Shown here: piece after piece, positions 22,748 through 31,567 of the stretch
How the letters are laid out: each line of letters starts with the position of its first letter
Position numbering within the stretch: the first letter of the stretch is position 1
Assembly: GCA_030448245.1 (NCBI GenBank)
Contig: JAUJNH010000002.1
Location: 337,632-401,631, forward strand
Source: Acidimicrobiales bacterium
Lineage (GTDB): Bacteria > Actinomycetota > Acidimicrobiia > Acidimicrobiales > JAUJNH01
Reading direction: 5' to 3'
DNA: 64,000 nt
Made by a program: the position numbers and the translations under genes
Notes under the pieces: model-generated
Told to the model about the DNA's origin: nothing
Database searches by the model: none
What the model saw: the letters and a program-made list of their open reading frames with translations, nothing else

Positions 22748-23105
22748 AGCGCAGGCCTGTCGCTCCGGCGGCGCCCGAGGCCGAAGCTCCTCCTTCGCAA
22801 GGTCGCGCGACCAGAACAAGACACAGCCGGAAGGACTCCTCCGGGGGCGCGGGCTGACGTGCTCCAAGGCGTTGCGAGCGAAGTGCTCAGACGCCGCATC
22901 GGGTCGACCTGGAACGGCCGTCTGACACCAGGCGCTCACGAGAAGCTGCTGCGCCCCTACCGACACTTCCGGGCGCCCTGCTGCCTGATCATGCCCGTCT
23001 TATGGGGCGCATGTTATGGGCGGAATGGCCACGCAGTCCGCCGGTTACCGAGCGCCCGGAGGTGCCCCGCTGACCTCGTCGGTAGCGAGGGGTATGCGGC
23101 GGGTG
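22748..23105. other. intergenic stretch, start of accessory region
   Basis: No convincing coding sequence in 358 bp. It holds one copy of the dispersed hairpin repeat in minus orientation (23041-23090). The two near-identical strings TTATGGGGCGCATG and GTTATGGGCGG lie just before it. Confidence 0.6.
23041..23090 (-). repeat. dispersed hairpin repeat, minus-strand copy 1
   Basis: Read on the minus strand it contains GGCACCTCCGGGCGCTCGG followed by TAACC, the core of the repeat family found eight times on the + strand between 33.6 and 40.3 kb. The ends can pair: GTTACCGAG with CTCGTCGGTAGC. It lies just after the 3' end of the GNAT gene on the same strand. Confidence 0.7.
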
Positions 23106-23617
23106 CTACGTGTGATGACGGAGAACGATCTGGTACTGGATGTCGTCGATCCCAGCAGGCGCGTATGTCGTCTTCCGCTTCGGGGTGGGTCTCCAACCGA
23201 GGCGCTCGTACCAGGCTCGAGCGCGAGCGTTGTCTTCGAGCACCCAGAGCGTTGCCTCGCAAAAGTGTGAAGCGAGATCGGTGACAGCTGCGCTGTATAG
23301 CTTCGTTCCCACGCCCTGGTTCCAATGCTCCGGTCGACGTAGAGCCGACCCAGATGCCCAACGGACGGCTCGTCCGGATCGGGGCCGGCGAGCACCACAC
23401 CCACGACCTCGGCGGTGGGCGTTCTCGCCACGTACGTGCGTCGCCCTTCGTCGGAATCCGGCCCGAGCCAGTAGCGCCACCGTTGAAGGTCGTCGTCGAA
23501 GCTCGGCAGGGGCGCGTCCGAAGGAAAGATGTCGGCGAACGCATGCAGTGCGGAACGGTGATGTAGAGCAGTCAGTTCTCGCCTCACGCGCTCGGCAGGG
23601 CCCACCGTTACGCCCAC
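23106..23617 (-). pseudogene. GNAT N-acetyltransferase, one frameshift
   Basis: About 170 residues of a GNAT protein in two frames. The first part, from the GTG at 23617, runs through TAEVVGVVLAGPDPDEPSVG to HLGRLYVD. The second continues PEHWNQGVGTKLYSAAVTDL, ATLWVLEDNARARAWYERLG and a normal C-terminus. Joining them needs one extra C in the GACCGG run near 23331. The acetyl-CoA loop (NQGVGTKL) is intact after the join. So this is either a one-base loss or a base-call error. Substrate unknown. Confidence 0.8.
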
Positions 23618-23789
23618 CCCGTCATCTTGCTCGCCCGGGCGCCAGATCGGCGTGCGGACTTCCGCTGGTCTGAGCGAGAGCGCAGCCCCGTGGCCTACAA
23701 CGGCAGGCGCGGGCTACAGCGGCGACGGCGGCTGGCCACTGGCGCCTCGCGGACGCGTTGGTTCTCCCGGCGCTCGTGTCGCCGCCGCT

Positions 23790-25589
23790 TCAGCGGTAGG
23801 CGCGGGCCTGGATGCCATAGAGCTCTGCGTAAAGGCCGCCGGTGGCCATGAGTTCGTCGTGGGTGCCCTGCTCCACGATCCGCCCGTTGTCCAGCACCAC
23901 GATGTGGTCGGCCATGCGAACCGTGGAGAACCGGTGCGAGACCAGCAGCACCACTGCGCCGCTGCGGCGGGCTGCGCCCGTGGCGGCCTCGGCGAACGCT
24001 TCGAAGACCGAGTGCTCGGCGGCGGGATCGAGGCCTGAAGTGGGCTCATCGAGCAGGAGCAGCAGTGACTCCTGGCGGAGCAGTCCCCGGGCGAGGGCGA
24101 CCTTCTGCCACTGGCCTTGGGAGAGATCGGCTCCCGCCGGCCACTGGGCGCCCAGCTGGGTGTCCAGGCCGACGGGGAGGCGAGCCGCCGCTTGGGCCAG
24201 CGCTGCCTCGAGGCGCTGGGAGTCCTCAATCGCCGGCCGCCGGCCCCCCATCCCGCTTAGGTCCCCCAAGCCGACCGACTGGCGCAGGAGAAGCTCGATG
24301 CGAGCGAAGTCCTGGAAGCCGCCAGACAGGCGTCGCCGCCAGTCGTCCACGCCGAAGCGGCGGAGGTCGATGCCGTCGACTTCGATCGTCCCCGCCGTCG
24401 GCTCGTAGAAGCGACACAGAAGCTTCACCAGGCTCGTCTTCCCCGCACCGTTCTCGCCCACGATGGCGACCGTCGAACCGGCGGGCAGGTGCAGGTCTAT
24501 GTCGGTGAGCACGTTGGGCCGGCCCTCACCGGGGTAGCGGAACGACACATCGGTGAGTTCGATCCCGTGGCGGAGCCGATCGGGAACGGGCACGGGATCG
24601 TCGCGGACCGCAGCCACCCTGTCGGCCGCGTACTCGAGCAGCCACCGGTAACGGCCAAGCACGCGCATCCCGGCAGCTGACCGGTTAGCCAGGTTCAGGA
24701 GTTGGGCGACCTGACCGTTGACCTGGCCGGCCAGGACCATCACCAACAGCACGTCGCCGGGGGTCGCGTCGCCCCGCCCGGCGTGCCCGAGTGCGTAGCC
24801 CACAGCGCCCAGGTACCCGGCTGCGAACGGAAGCCACCCTGCCGTCCGGAGCAGCCCGGCGCGGAACTGTGCCCGGGCCACGGCGGTCGACACGGCGCGC
24901 CAGGACGATCGCTGGCGAGCCACCAGTTCATCGCCCAGCCCGAATATGCGCAGCTCCTTGGCCGATGAGGGGGCGGTCGCCAGCGTGAACAGGTGCTCGT
25001 TCAGCCGGTCCTGCTCCGCGGTGGCCTCCTTAGCCGCGTTCACCGCCCGCTCGGCTCGTCCACCGGCGTAGAATGAGGGCACCGACAGAGCGGGCAGCAG
25101 CAGCAGCGCGGGATGCACCCGGGCCAGCAGGATGCCGGTCACGCCGACCCGAGCCACTAGGCCAACGGCCTCGCCGATCACTGGTAGGAAGCCCGACAGG
25201 TAGTTCGTGTCGCGTTTGAGCAGGGCGATGCGGTCCGCGTAGTCGGGACGCTCGTGGTGCTCGATCCCCGGCGGTGTCGCTCCGGCCTCCATGAGGTCGC
25301 ACACCAACACCTTCCCGCACGCCATGTGCAGTTCGCTCAGACGCAGGGCCGAGAAGCTGGAGGCCGCCATCTGCAGGGTGACAGTGGCTCCCAGCACTGC
25401 AGCCGCGACGGTGACCAGACCCGAGTCCTGGCGGGCTACACCGTCGAGGATGAGCTTGAGCCAGAGGCTGGCGAGCACCCCGGTCACCGAAGCCACGACC
25501 GCCGCTCCGATCGCCGAGATCACCTGTGCCGTACCCGCCCTCCGCCCCATGCTGGCCAGCAGCCGAAGCGATCTCCAGGTGTCAGCCAC
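23790..25589 (-). CDS. ABC exporter half-transporter, second of a pair
   Basis: A 599-residue fused permease-ATPase. The transmembrane part occupies about 1-330. The nucleotide-binding domain has Walker A GENGAGKTS, signature LSQGQWQK (Q replacing the first G of LSGGQ), Walker B LLLLDEPTSGLD and H-loop SHRFSTV. The GTG at 25589 overlaps the end of the upstream half-transporter. With that partner it probably forms a heterodimeric exporter. No C39 peptidase or substrate-binding domain is present, so the substrate is unknown. Confidence 0.85.
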   Translation of the reverse strand: MADTWRSLRLLASMGRRAGTAQVISAIGAAVVASVTGVLASLWLKLILDGVARQDSGLVTVAAAVLGATVTLQMAASSFSALRLSELHMACGKVLVCDLMEAGATPPGIEHHERPDYADRIALLKRDTNYLSGFLPVIGEAVGLVARVGVTGILLARVHPALLLLPALSVPSFYAGGRAERAVNAAKEATAEQDRLNEHLFTLATAPSSAKELRIFGLGDELVARQRSSWRAVSTAVARAQFRAGLLRTAGWLPFAAGYLGAVGYALGHAGRGDATPGDVLLVMVLAGQVNGQVAQLLNLANRSAAGMRVLGRYRWLLEYAADRVAAVRDDPVPVPDRLRHGIELTDVSFRYPGEGRPNVLTDIDLHLPAGSTVAIVGENGAGKTSLVKLLCRFYEPTAGTIEVDGIDLRRFGVDDWRRRLSGGFQDFARIELLLRQSVGLGDLSGMGGRRPAIEDSQRLEAALAQAAARLPVGLDTQLGAQWPAGADLSQGQWQKVALARGLLRQESLLLLLDEPTSGLDPAAEHSVFEAFAEAATGAARRSGAVVLLVSHRFSTVRMADHIVVLDNGRIVEQGTHDELMATGGLYAELYGIQARAYR

Positions 25590-27405
25590 GAAACCGGGCC
25601 GCCTGGAGGTTGAAAAGCTCGGCATACCGACCACCCGCGGCGACCAGGTCGTCGTGGTTCCCCTGCTCGACCACCCGTCCACCGGCGAGGACGCAGATTC
25701 GGTCGGCGTGGCGGACGGTCGAGAAACGGTGCGATATGAGGATGGTGGTGAGGCCGGTCGTGAGGTCGAGGAACTCCTCGAACAGCTCGGCCTCCGCCCG
25801 CACGTCGAGATTGGCCGTGGGCTCGTCGAGAACTAGCACCTGGGCGCCGGCCTCCACCGCGAACAAGGCCCGTGCCAAGGCGATCCGCTGCCACTGGCCT
25901 CCCGAGAGGTCAGCCCCCCCGGTGTAGTGACGGGCCAGAGGAGTGTCCCAGCCGCGGGGCAGGCTTGCCACCAGGTCGGCCACGCCGGCCCGGGCCGCGA
26001 CCCGCTCCAGGGACTCGAGGTCGGCGGCGCGGTGGAAGCCGCCGAAGGCCACGTTGTCGGACACGGGAAGCTCGTAACGGACGAAGTCCTGGAAAATGAC
26101 GGCCAGCTGCCGTCGCCAGGAAGCGAGGTCGAGCTCGCCGAGAGGAACTCCATCGACGGTTATAGACCCAGCCTCCGGCTCATAGAGACCGGCGAGGAGC
26201 TTGACGAGCGTCGTCTTGCCGGCGCCGTTCATCCCGACGATGGCCAACGACGACCCTGCGGGCACCATCAGATCGAGGTCCTCGAGCACCGGAGAGTCGC
26301 TGCCGTAGGAGAAGCTCACGCCGGAGAAGCGAATCTCGCGGGAGGGCAGCCCGGCGGCGTCTCGACCTCGACTCCCACCGTCACCACCACCGGGGCGACC
26401 GATCGTGGCCTCGATCTGCACGAGGGCGTCGTGGGCCGCGAGCCCGAAATCGAGCTGGTAGACCTCATCGCCTCGGGGGTCGAGGACGGCGACGATCAGC
26501 AGGGCAGCCTGGAAGGCCACCGCCAAACCCCGGGCGTCGGGATCCCCGTCCAGGGCGGTACGGCCCACGGCTACAAAGGCCATGGCCACGAGCGGGGCGA
26601 CGGCGACCAGGAGAGTCACGATCCGCCGGACCGCGACACGGCTCACGGCAAGGCGCGCATACGCGATCTCGTCCCACTGGCCGCCGAAGCGACCGAGGAG
26701 CCAGCCGAGGAGCCCGAACATCCGGGTCTCCTTGGCGTAAGCCGGCGTGTTGGCCATGCCCGACGTGTAACGCGACGCTCGACCCACGCCGTGGGTGTCG
26801 CGGTGGGCACCGATGCGCAGGCCCGCCCACCGCCGGCACAACACGAAACAGGGCAACGCCGCGACCAGCAGGCCCACAGCGACGGGCACGGACACGCCGG
26901 CCAGGAGCAGGGCGGCGGCGACGACTTGGAGGTAGCGTCCACCGAGAGCGACGAAGGCCACCGCCGCCCCGCCCGGTGTGGCATACCAGTGCCTGTCGAT
27001 GTTCCCCCCCGCCAAGCTGAGCAGATCAACGGTGGCGTGGTCCTCCAGCGCACCGATGCCCGCCGGTCGGCAGGCAGCCTCCATAGCCCGGCTGCGCACC
27101 TCGCCATCGACGCGGCGGGTGACCGAGAAATGCACAGCGCTGCGCAGCGGCGCCAGGAGCTGCTGGGCGAGGAGGACGACCGTTAGCACCGATAAGGGCA
27201 CGGCCACCGACCCCCCCTCCACCACACGCCCGACGAGCACGCCGATGACCGTGATGACCGCCAGTGGAAGCATCGCCTGAACCAGCTCGACGAGAACTAG
27301 GCCGATCACGAGCGGCGCTTCCGCGCATCCCAGCAGCTCCGCCGCCCGTCGTCTCCGCCTCACCCTGGCAGCATGGCACGCAACCTGAACCGAGACGACC
27401 ACCAT
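25582..27405 (-). CDS. ABC exporter half-transporter, first of a pair
   Basis: A 607-residue fused permease-ATPase from the ATG at 27405. Five or six hydrophobic segments occupy about 35-330. The ATPase domain has Walker A GMNGAGKTT, signature LSGGQWQR, Walker B VLVLDEPTANLD and H-loop SHRFSTV. Its ATG overlaps the stop of a 50-codon ORF in a TAATG arrangement, suggesting coupled translation. An earlier start at 27465 is possible. Such pairs export peptides, lipids or drugs; nothing here decides which. Confidence 0.85.
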   Translation of the reverse strand: MVVVSVQVACHAARVRRRRRAAELLGCAEAPLVIGLVLVELVQAMLPLAVITVIGVLVGRVVEGGSVAVPLSVLTVVLLAQQLLAPLRSAVHFSVTRRVDGEVRSRAMEAACRPAGIGALEDHATVDLLSLAGGNIDRHWYATPGGAAVAFVALGGRYLQVVAAALLLAGVSVPVAVGLLVAALPCFVLCRRWAGLRIGAHRDTHGVGRASRYTSGMANTPAYAKETRMFGLLGWLLGRFGGQWDEIAYARLAVSRVAVRRIVTLLVAVAPLVAMAFVAVGRTALDGDPDARGLAVAFQAALLIVAVLDPRGDEVYQLDFGLAAHDALVQIEATIGRPGGGDGGSRGRDAAGLPSREIRFSGVSFSYGSDSPVLEDLDLMVPAGSSLAIVGMNGAGKTTLVKLLAGLYEPEAGSITVDGVPLGELDLASWRRQLAVIFQDFVRYELPVSDNVAFGGFHRAADLESLERVAARAGVADLVASLPRGWDTPLARHYTGGADLSGGQWQRIALARALFAVEAGAQVLVLDEPTANLDVRAEAELFEEFLDLTTGLTTILISHRFSTVRHADRICVLAGGRVVEQGNHDDLVAAGGRYAELFNLQAARFRG

Positions 27406-27557
27406 TATCCGCCTCGCCCGACGGGAAGGGCGCCGAAGGCGCGGACTCCCGGCCTGGGTTCGCATGGTTCCGCCAGCCTTTTGGTCCCTGTGCGACTCGG
27501 GACGTTGGCGCTGTCCACCATAACGTCACCTACGACGTTGTTTACGGGGATGTTCAT
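27405..27557 (-). CDS. 50-residue ORF coupled to the ABC exporter
   Basis: Starts MNIPVNNVVGDVMVDSANVP and ends GALPVGRGG, with a single cysteine (AEPCEPRPG). Its TAA stop overlaps the exporter's ATG. No strong ribosome site precedes it and no family is recognised. It may be a leader or translational coupler, or an exported peptide. The short length and absent homology evidence keep confidence low. Confidence 0.3.
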   Translation of the reverse strand: MNIPVNNVVGDVMVDSANVPSRTGTKRLAEPCEPRPGVRAFGALPVGRGG

Positions 27558-27581
27558 GGTGCTCGGTGCGCCGCTAAGCAC

Positions 27582-27668
27582 CTAGACGGCGCCGAGTGAG
27601 TCGGACTTGTCGGGCGAGCCCGGCGCGTGAGCCTCGACGACCATCGGAGGGACTTCGTCACCGGCCAT
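27582..27668 (-). CDS. 28-residue micro-ORF
   Basis: Starts MAGDEVPPMVVEAHAPGSPD and ends SLGAV. It begins 11 bp after the PP2C remnant's stop and 25 bp before the 50-codon ORF, in the same direction. No recognisable ribosome site or family. It is listed only because it fills the gap between the phosphatase and the exporter. Confidence 0.2.
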   Translation of the reverse strand: MAGDEVPPMVVEAHAPGSPDKSDSLGAV

Positions 27669-27678
27669 CAGTTGGTGT

Positions 27679-27966
27679 TCATGCGTGAACGTCAACGAGT
27701 GCCACGGTGATGTTGTCGCGACCGCCATTGGTCAGGGCGTGCTGCAGGAGCTCGTCGGCCACCACACTCAGGTCCGACATGTTGCGGAGCAACGATCCGA
27801 TGTCTGTCTCGGTCACCTCGTTGAACAGCCCATCGGTGCACAGCAGGAGGCGGTCGCCTGGCCGAACCGGGTGGACGGAACCGTCGACATCGACCGTGGG
27901 ACCGGCGCCGAGCGCACGGGTGAGGATGTGGCGGTGCGGGTGATCAGCAGCGTCGCGTTCGGTGAC
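27679..27966 (-). pseudogene. PP2C-type protein phosphatase, 5'-truncated
   Basis: About 95 residues matching only the C-terminal third of a PP2C Ser/Thr phosphatase. ADHPHRHILTRALGAGPTVD is followed by RPGDRLLLCTDGLFNEVTE and the metal-site motif GGRDNITVALVDVHA. The upstream part is missing. At about 27966 the reading frame runs directly into a serine recombinase remnant. The N-terminal metal-binding aspartates are therefore lost, and it cannot be an active phosphatase as it stands. Confidence 0.85.
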
Positions 27967-28692
27967 TCGGTGCGGTTGTAGTACACCCGCCCCACGTAGG
28001 CCTCGTTCCGGAGCAGCCGGCCGATGGTGGTGGTTCCCCACACCGCCCTGGCGCCGGTGGGATTGGGGACCCCGTCGGCGTTGAGACGACGGGTGATCTC
28101 CCGGGTCGAGTGGCCACCGGCGACGTAGGTCGTCGAAGATCCGTCGCACCACGACAGCTTCCGGTTCGTAGGGCTCGAGGTGGGGCGGCCCGTCGGCGGT
28201 TCGGGGCAGGCGCCGGTAGCCGTAGGGCGCTTTCCAAGGAGATGACCTCCCCGGCCTGGGCCCGCCACAGCTTGCCCCGCCGGTAGCGCTCGGCGATCTT
28301 GGCCCGCTCGTATTCAACGATGACGCCCTGCACCTGGGTGAGCAGCCGGGCCTGGGGGTCATCATCGAGGGCGGGGCGTCGGCGAAGAGCACGGTCATGC
28401 CGTGGCGGGCCAGTTCGTCGAGCACGATGACCTGGTAGGCGTAGACCCGGGCCAGACGGTCGGGCGACAGGCACCACACGGCGTCGAGCAGCCCGGCCTC
28501 CGCTGCGTCTCGCAGCCCGTCGAGACCGGGGCGGTCCAACCGGGCTCCGGAGTGACCGTCGTCGAGGAACTCTGCCACCAGCTCATGCCCCTCAGCTGCG
28601 GCCCGCTCGACCAGCGCGGCCCGTTGAGAGCCGATCGTGCCCCGGGCCTCTTGGGCTTCGGTCGAGACCCGGCAGTAGATGGCAACTCTCAC
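27966..28692 (-). pseudogene. serine recombinase, multiple frameshifts
   Basis: The N-terminal resolvase domain is clear: RVAIYCRVSTEAQEARGTIG, with the catalytic serine in CRVST, then LDAVWCLSPDRLARVYAYQ. The Recombinase domain continues in other frames: VQGVIVEYERAKIAERYRRG, then APYGYRRLPRTAD, then HSTREITRRLNADGVPNPTG and LLRNEAYVGRVYYNRTE. Joins are needed near 28375, 28235 and 28130. The zinc-ribbon and C-terminal part is missing at the junction with PP2C. The GTG start overlaps the preceding gene's stop by 4 bp. Confidence 0.85.
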
Positions 28693-28988
28693 AGCTGTGC
28701 CTCCTTGGTGATGACGAACTCGTCCGGCCCAGCCAGCAACAGCTCATAGCCGGCGGCCAGCGCCTCCAGCCGGGGATCGGCATGAGGGGACCATGCCGGA
28801 CGGACAGCACCGGCCAGGCGAGCGGCGAACACCGGCTCCGATGCCGGCCAGGCGATGAGGCCGGCCAAGCCACGACGCTCGAAGCGTCCAGCGGCGATCG
28901 TCACGACTTGGCCGCCGCCCAGCACCGCCTCCCGCAAGATCTCCTAGTCGGACTGGGCCGCCTCGGCCACCGGCCAGAACGGCCTCAC
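28689..28988 (-). pseudogene. recombinase-operon accessory gene with internal stop
   Basis: Reading from a GTG at 28988 (overlapping the HTH gene's stop) gives VRPFWPVAEAAQSD, a TAG codon at 28946-28944, then EILREAVLGGGQVVTIAAGR and 70 more residues ending ITKEAQL. The sequence on both sides of the TAG reads as one continuous protein of about 99 residues, with the stop most likely replacing a tyrosine. Function unknown. It lies between an HTH gene and the recombinase with 4-bp overlaps on both sides. Confidence 0.6.
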
Positions 28989-29416
28989 CGCCGGCGGGCC
29001 CGCTCGATGGTCCGCCGGTGCAGTGACACCCCGAACTGGGACGCAACCGCCTCGGCCAGCTCCGCTCCCGAGGAGCCGGGATCGGCGCCGGTGATGAACT
29101 CAAGCACCTCCGAGCGCAGCTTCACCGGTCCGCGGCGGCCCCGCCGCTCGTCCAGCAGCCCCGTCATGCCGCTCTCGTCGAACGAGGAGGCGACAAGGTA
29201 GAACGACGCCCGCGAGTAGCCGTGAGTGGCAGCCGCCGAGGTCACGCTCACATCGTCGACGACATGGGCCCGCAGCATCTCGTACTTCACTTGGACCTTG
29301 TCCTCGGCCAGGAAGAACGGGACCCGGCCGTCGAACAGCGCAGCTGTCACCCCCTCCGGGTTCGGATGGACAAGCCCCGCCGCCTCCAACGCCGCCGTGC
29401 GTGCCGCTGCCGTCAT
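28985..29416 (-). CDS. helix-turn-helix protein of the recombinase element
   Basis: 143 residues. The middle has a transposase-like HTH: VTSAAATHGYSRASFYLVAS, followed by GLLDERRGRRGPVKL, a basic stretch. LAEAVASQFGVSLHRRTIER forms a second HTH-like segment. It is the first gene of a three-gene overlapping operon with the accessory gene and serine recombinase. A role in regulating or targeting the recombinase is inference. Confidence 0.7.
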   Translation of the reverse strand: MTAAARTAALEAAGLVHPNPEGVTAALFDGRVPFFLAEDKVQVKYEMLRAHVVDDVSVTSAAATHGYSRASFYLVASSFDESGMTGLLDERRGRRGPVKLRSEVLEFITGADPGSSGAELAEAVASQFGVSLHRRTIERARRR

Positions 29417-30079
29417 CGTCCACCACCACCTCCCCCGCTGAGAGTAGTGAGAGCCGAACTACATGTCTAGCATTTGCGACCGCAGCAGACTCCATTGGCT
29501 CCGCCTTCCCTTGACGGCAGCGTCACGCACGCCCGTAAACGAAGCAGATACTGGACCCGACCGCCGTCGCAAGCGAACCTTCATGCCAGGACAGTGCGGT
29601 CTTCATCCCTAGACACTTCTCCCGTCACCGGGGGTCGCCGCAGCCCACGCCTATGCCGCTCAGGCCGGCTGTACAGGCCGGCTCCCAACCCGCTCAGCCG
29701 CAGCGACGTGCTGAAGACAAGCTTTGGGTTCCGCCCGTGGCCACCACCGGCGACAGCATCCGCCTCACCCAAGCCACCCGAGGCAAGGGCGTCCGCCCAC
29801 TGGCCCCATGACCACCGCCGTCGCCGCCGACACAGCCGAAGATGCGGCGGAGGGCTCGGCCGGTGGTGTCGTCGGCTCGGGCGTCGGACGACTTGGCCGA
29901 GCTGTTCGAGGCTGAACCAGAGCACGTGCGGCGTCGACGGCCGCGTGGCCGAGCGCTTCTGACGGCGATGGCCGACATGAAGATACCCGGGCACCAATGG
30001 CAGGCAGCACGGTCAGGCGAACGACAACACCCCCGGCGGCGGCGGCGGCGGAAGCGAGGGTCACCTCCTGGGGGGAGTG
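29417..30079. other. intergenic stretch without recognisable gene
   Basis: About 660 bp. Several open frames occur on both strands, but none shows family motifs, a plausible ribosome site or typical residue composition. No repeat copy or RNA gene was recognised. Confidence 0.5.
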
Positions 30080-30649
30080 TCAGATGCCGCCGTTGAGCAG
30101 GCCCTGCATCTCGGAGATCTCCTTCTGTTGGGCGTCGATGATCGCCTGGGCCAGCTGCTTGGCCGGTGCGTGCTTGCCCTTGTCGAGCTCGGTGCGGGCC
30201 ATTGTCACTGCGCCCTCGTGGTGGCCGATCATCATCGTCAGGAACATCCGGTCGAACTCGGCGCCCCGGGCAGCCCCCAGCTCCTTCATCTGAGCGTCCG
30301 TCATCATTCCCATGCCTGCCAAGTCGTCCTTGCTGCCGCCGCCGTGGTTCATGCCGGCCATGCCACCGCCGTCGGCTTTGGCCGCCACCGGCTCACCCCA
30401 ACTCGAGAGCCACCCCTTCATCTGCTCGATCTCCGGGCCCTGGGCCACCTTGATCCGGGTGGCGAGGTCCTTCACCTTCGCCGAAGAGGCCTGGCTCACA
30501 GCCATGTCCGACATCTCCACAGCCTGCTGGTGGTGGGGGATCATCTCCTGGGCGAACGACATGTCCTGGGCGTTGTGGTCCTTGGCCTTGTTCGAGCAGG
30601 CGGTGACCAGGACCAGCCCGGCGAACAGGATCAGGGCGATGCGCTTCAC
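30080..30649 (-). CDS. DUF305 lipoprotein
   Basis: 189 residues with a lipoprotein signal (MKRIALILFAGLVLVTACSN, cleavage before Cys18). Two DUF305 repeats follow. The first has MSFAQEMIPHHQQAVEMSDM and the second FDRMFLTMMIGHHEGAVTMA, each with the paired His-His. A Met/His-rich linker (GGGMAGMNHGGG) lies between. DUF305 proteins are periplasmic or surface ferritin-like helices often tied to copper handling. Metal binding here is inferred from the His/Met content. Confidence 0.9.
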   Translation of the reverse strand: MKRIALILFAGLVLVTACSNKAKDHNAQDMSFAQEMIPHHQQAVEMSDMAVSQASSAKVKDLATRIKVAQGPEIEQMKGWLSSWGEPVAAKADGGGMAGMNHGGGSKDDLAGMGMMTDAQMKELGAARGAEFDRMFLTMMIGHHEGAVTMARTELDKGKHAPAKQLAQAIIDAQQKEISEMQGLLNGGI

Positions 30650-30979
30650 GGCGAGAACCTCCGGAGGGTCAAAAGGGGATGCTCGACAGAACTGTAACTC
30701 CTGGAGGATGGCTAGCCCGATCGGGGTGTTGATAGGCGCGACCGAGAACGCCTGCTGCTCGCGCCGCAGTGACGGGCGTCGCCGTGCCGCAGTGCTTGCG
30801 GTGTTCGGTCTTCCCGGAGTGACCTGTGCTCGCCCTGGGTCAGGTGCGATCGGCGCCAGGTCACTGCTCCCGCTTGCCGCTTCTGCGGCGGGGCAAGCCG
30901 GGTCCGGCCTGGGGAGGGGCTCGTCCTCCGGGTCGAACGAGGGGGATTGAGGATGCCATTCGGCCGACCAGAAGGTGCC
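30650..30979. other. intergenic stretch
   Basis: 330 bp between the DUF305 gene and the ANTAR gene. It should contain the DUF305 promoter. No gene, repeat or hairpin stood out. Confidence 0.45.
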
Positions 30980-31408
30980 CTAGCCGGCTGGAAGGTCGCC
31001 TGGGCTGGTCCCCTCGACGACTTGTTCGGCCACCTTGATCAACTTGACGTTGAGGCGCTGGGATGCTCGTCGGAGCAGCTGGAAGGCCTGCTCGTCGTCG
31101 AGGTTCGACCGGGCCATGAGGATGCCCTTGGCCCGGCCGATGAGGTCTCGGCTGTCGGCCTTGCGCTCGAGGTTTTCCTCCCTTCGGGCGGCGGACATGG
31201 CCACCGCGGCATGGGCGGCGAAGACCGAGGCGAGAGCGACGTCCGCCTCATCGAAGGCGTCCGGGCTGGTGGAGTAGAGGTTGAGGGCGCCCATGGGGTC
31301 CTCCTCGACGAACAGCCGCGGCCAGGCGGGCACGACGCAGAGCGGCGAGCCCGACGATGACGGCGTTGCGGTCTTCGCAGCGGCGGGCCACATCGATCGA
31401 CTCGCCAA
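30980..31408 (-). CDS. GAF-ANTAR regulator, N-terminally incomplete
   Basis: 142 residues at most. The end of a GAF domain (RLFVEEDPMGALNLYSTSPD, then VALASVFAAHAAVAMSAAR) leads into an ANTAR domain (DLIGRAKGILMARSNLDDEQ, then QLLRRASQRLNVKLIKVAEQ). ANTAR domains bind paired hairpins in RNA and prevent termination. Intact GAF-ANTAR proteins have around 230 residues, so about 90 N-terminal residues are missing. The stretch before RLFVEE does not look like GAF in any single frame. Either truncation or a further frameshift is possible. Confidence 0.75.
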   Translation of the reverse strand: MASRSMWPAAAKTATPSSSGSPLCVVPAWPRLFVEEDPMGALNLYSTSPDAFDEADVALASVFAAHAAVAMSAARREENLERKADSRDLIGRAKGILMARSNLDDEQAFQLLRRASQRLNVKLIKVAEQVVEGTSPGDLPAG

Positions 31409-31567
31409 CCATTACCTCGGCGCGTTCCACCTTGTCGCGTCGGGATGGCGCTCCTACAGCGGCGTAGCGCTCCGAGCGCTGCCTGCTAGAGCCAGGTGGT
31501 CGCTGGCCTGAAGCAGCTACTCCTAGCGGAGCGCCCTTTTCCGAGCTTGGCCCAGGCATGCTGCATG

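Larger units (their letters stand above)
27966..29416 (-). mobile_element. decayed serine-recombinase element
   Basis: Three genes in overlapping order (HTH, accessory, serine recombinase) make up the element. The right end is not marked by any repeat I can see. The left end is the abrupt junction with the PP2C remnant at about 27966. The internal TAG and frameshifts suggest it is no longer active. Confidence 0.65.

Noticed and set aside
27405..27557. Lanthipeptide or other RiPP precursor
   Set aside because: No Ser/Thr/Cys-rich core, no double-glycine leader cut site followed by a core, and no modifying enzyme nearby. It is kept only as an uncharacterised ORF.
29417..30079. Possible genes in the gap between the recombinase element and DUF305
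   Set aside because: Open frames of 90-160 codons exist, but all are Arg/Pro/Ser-rich with no motifs, as expected by chance at this GC content.
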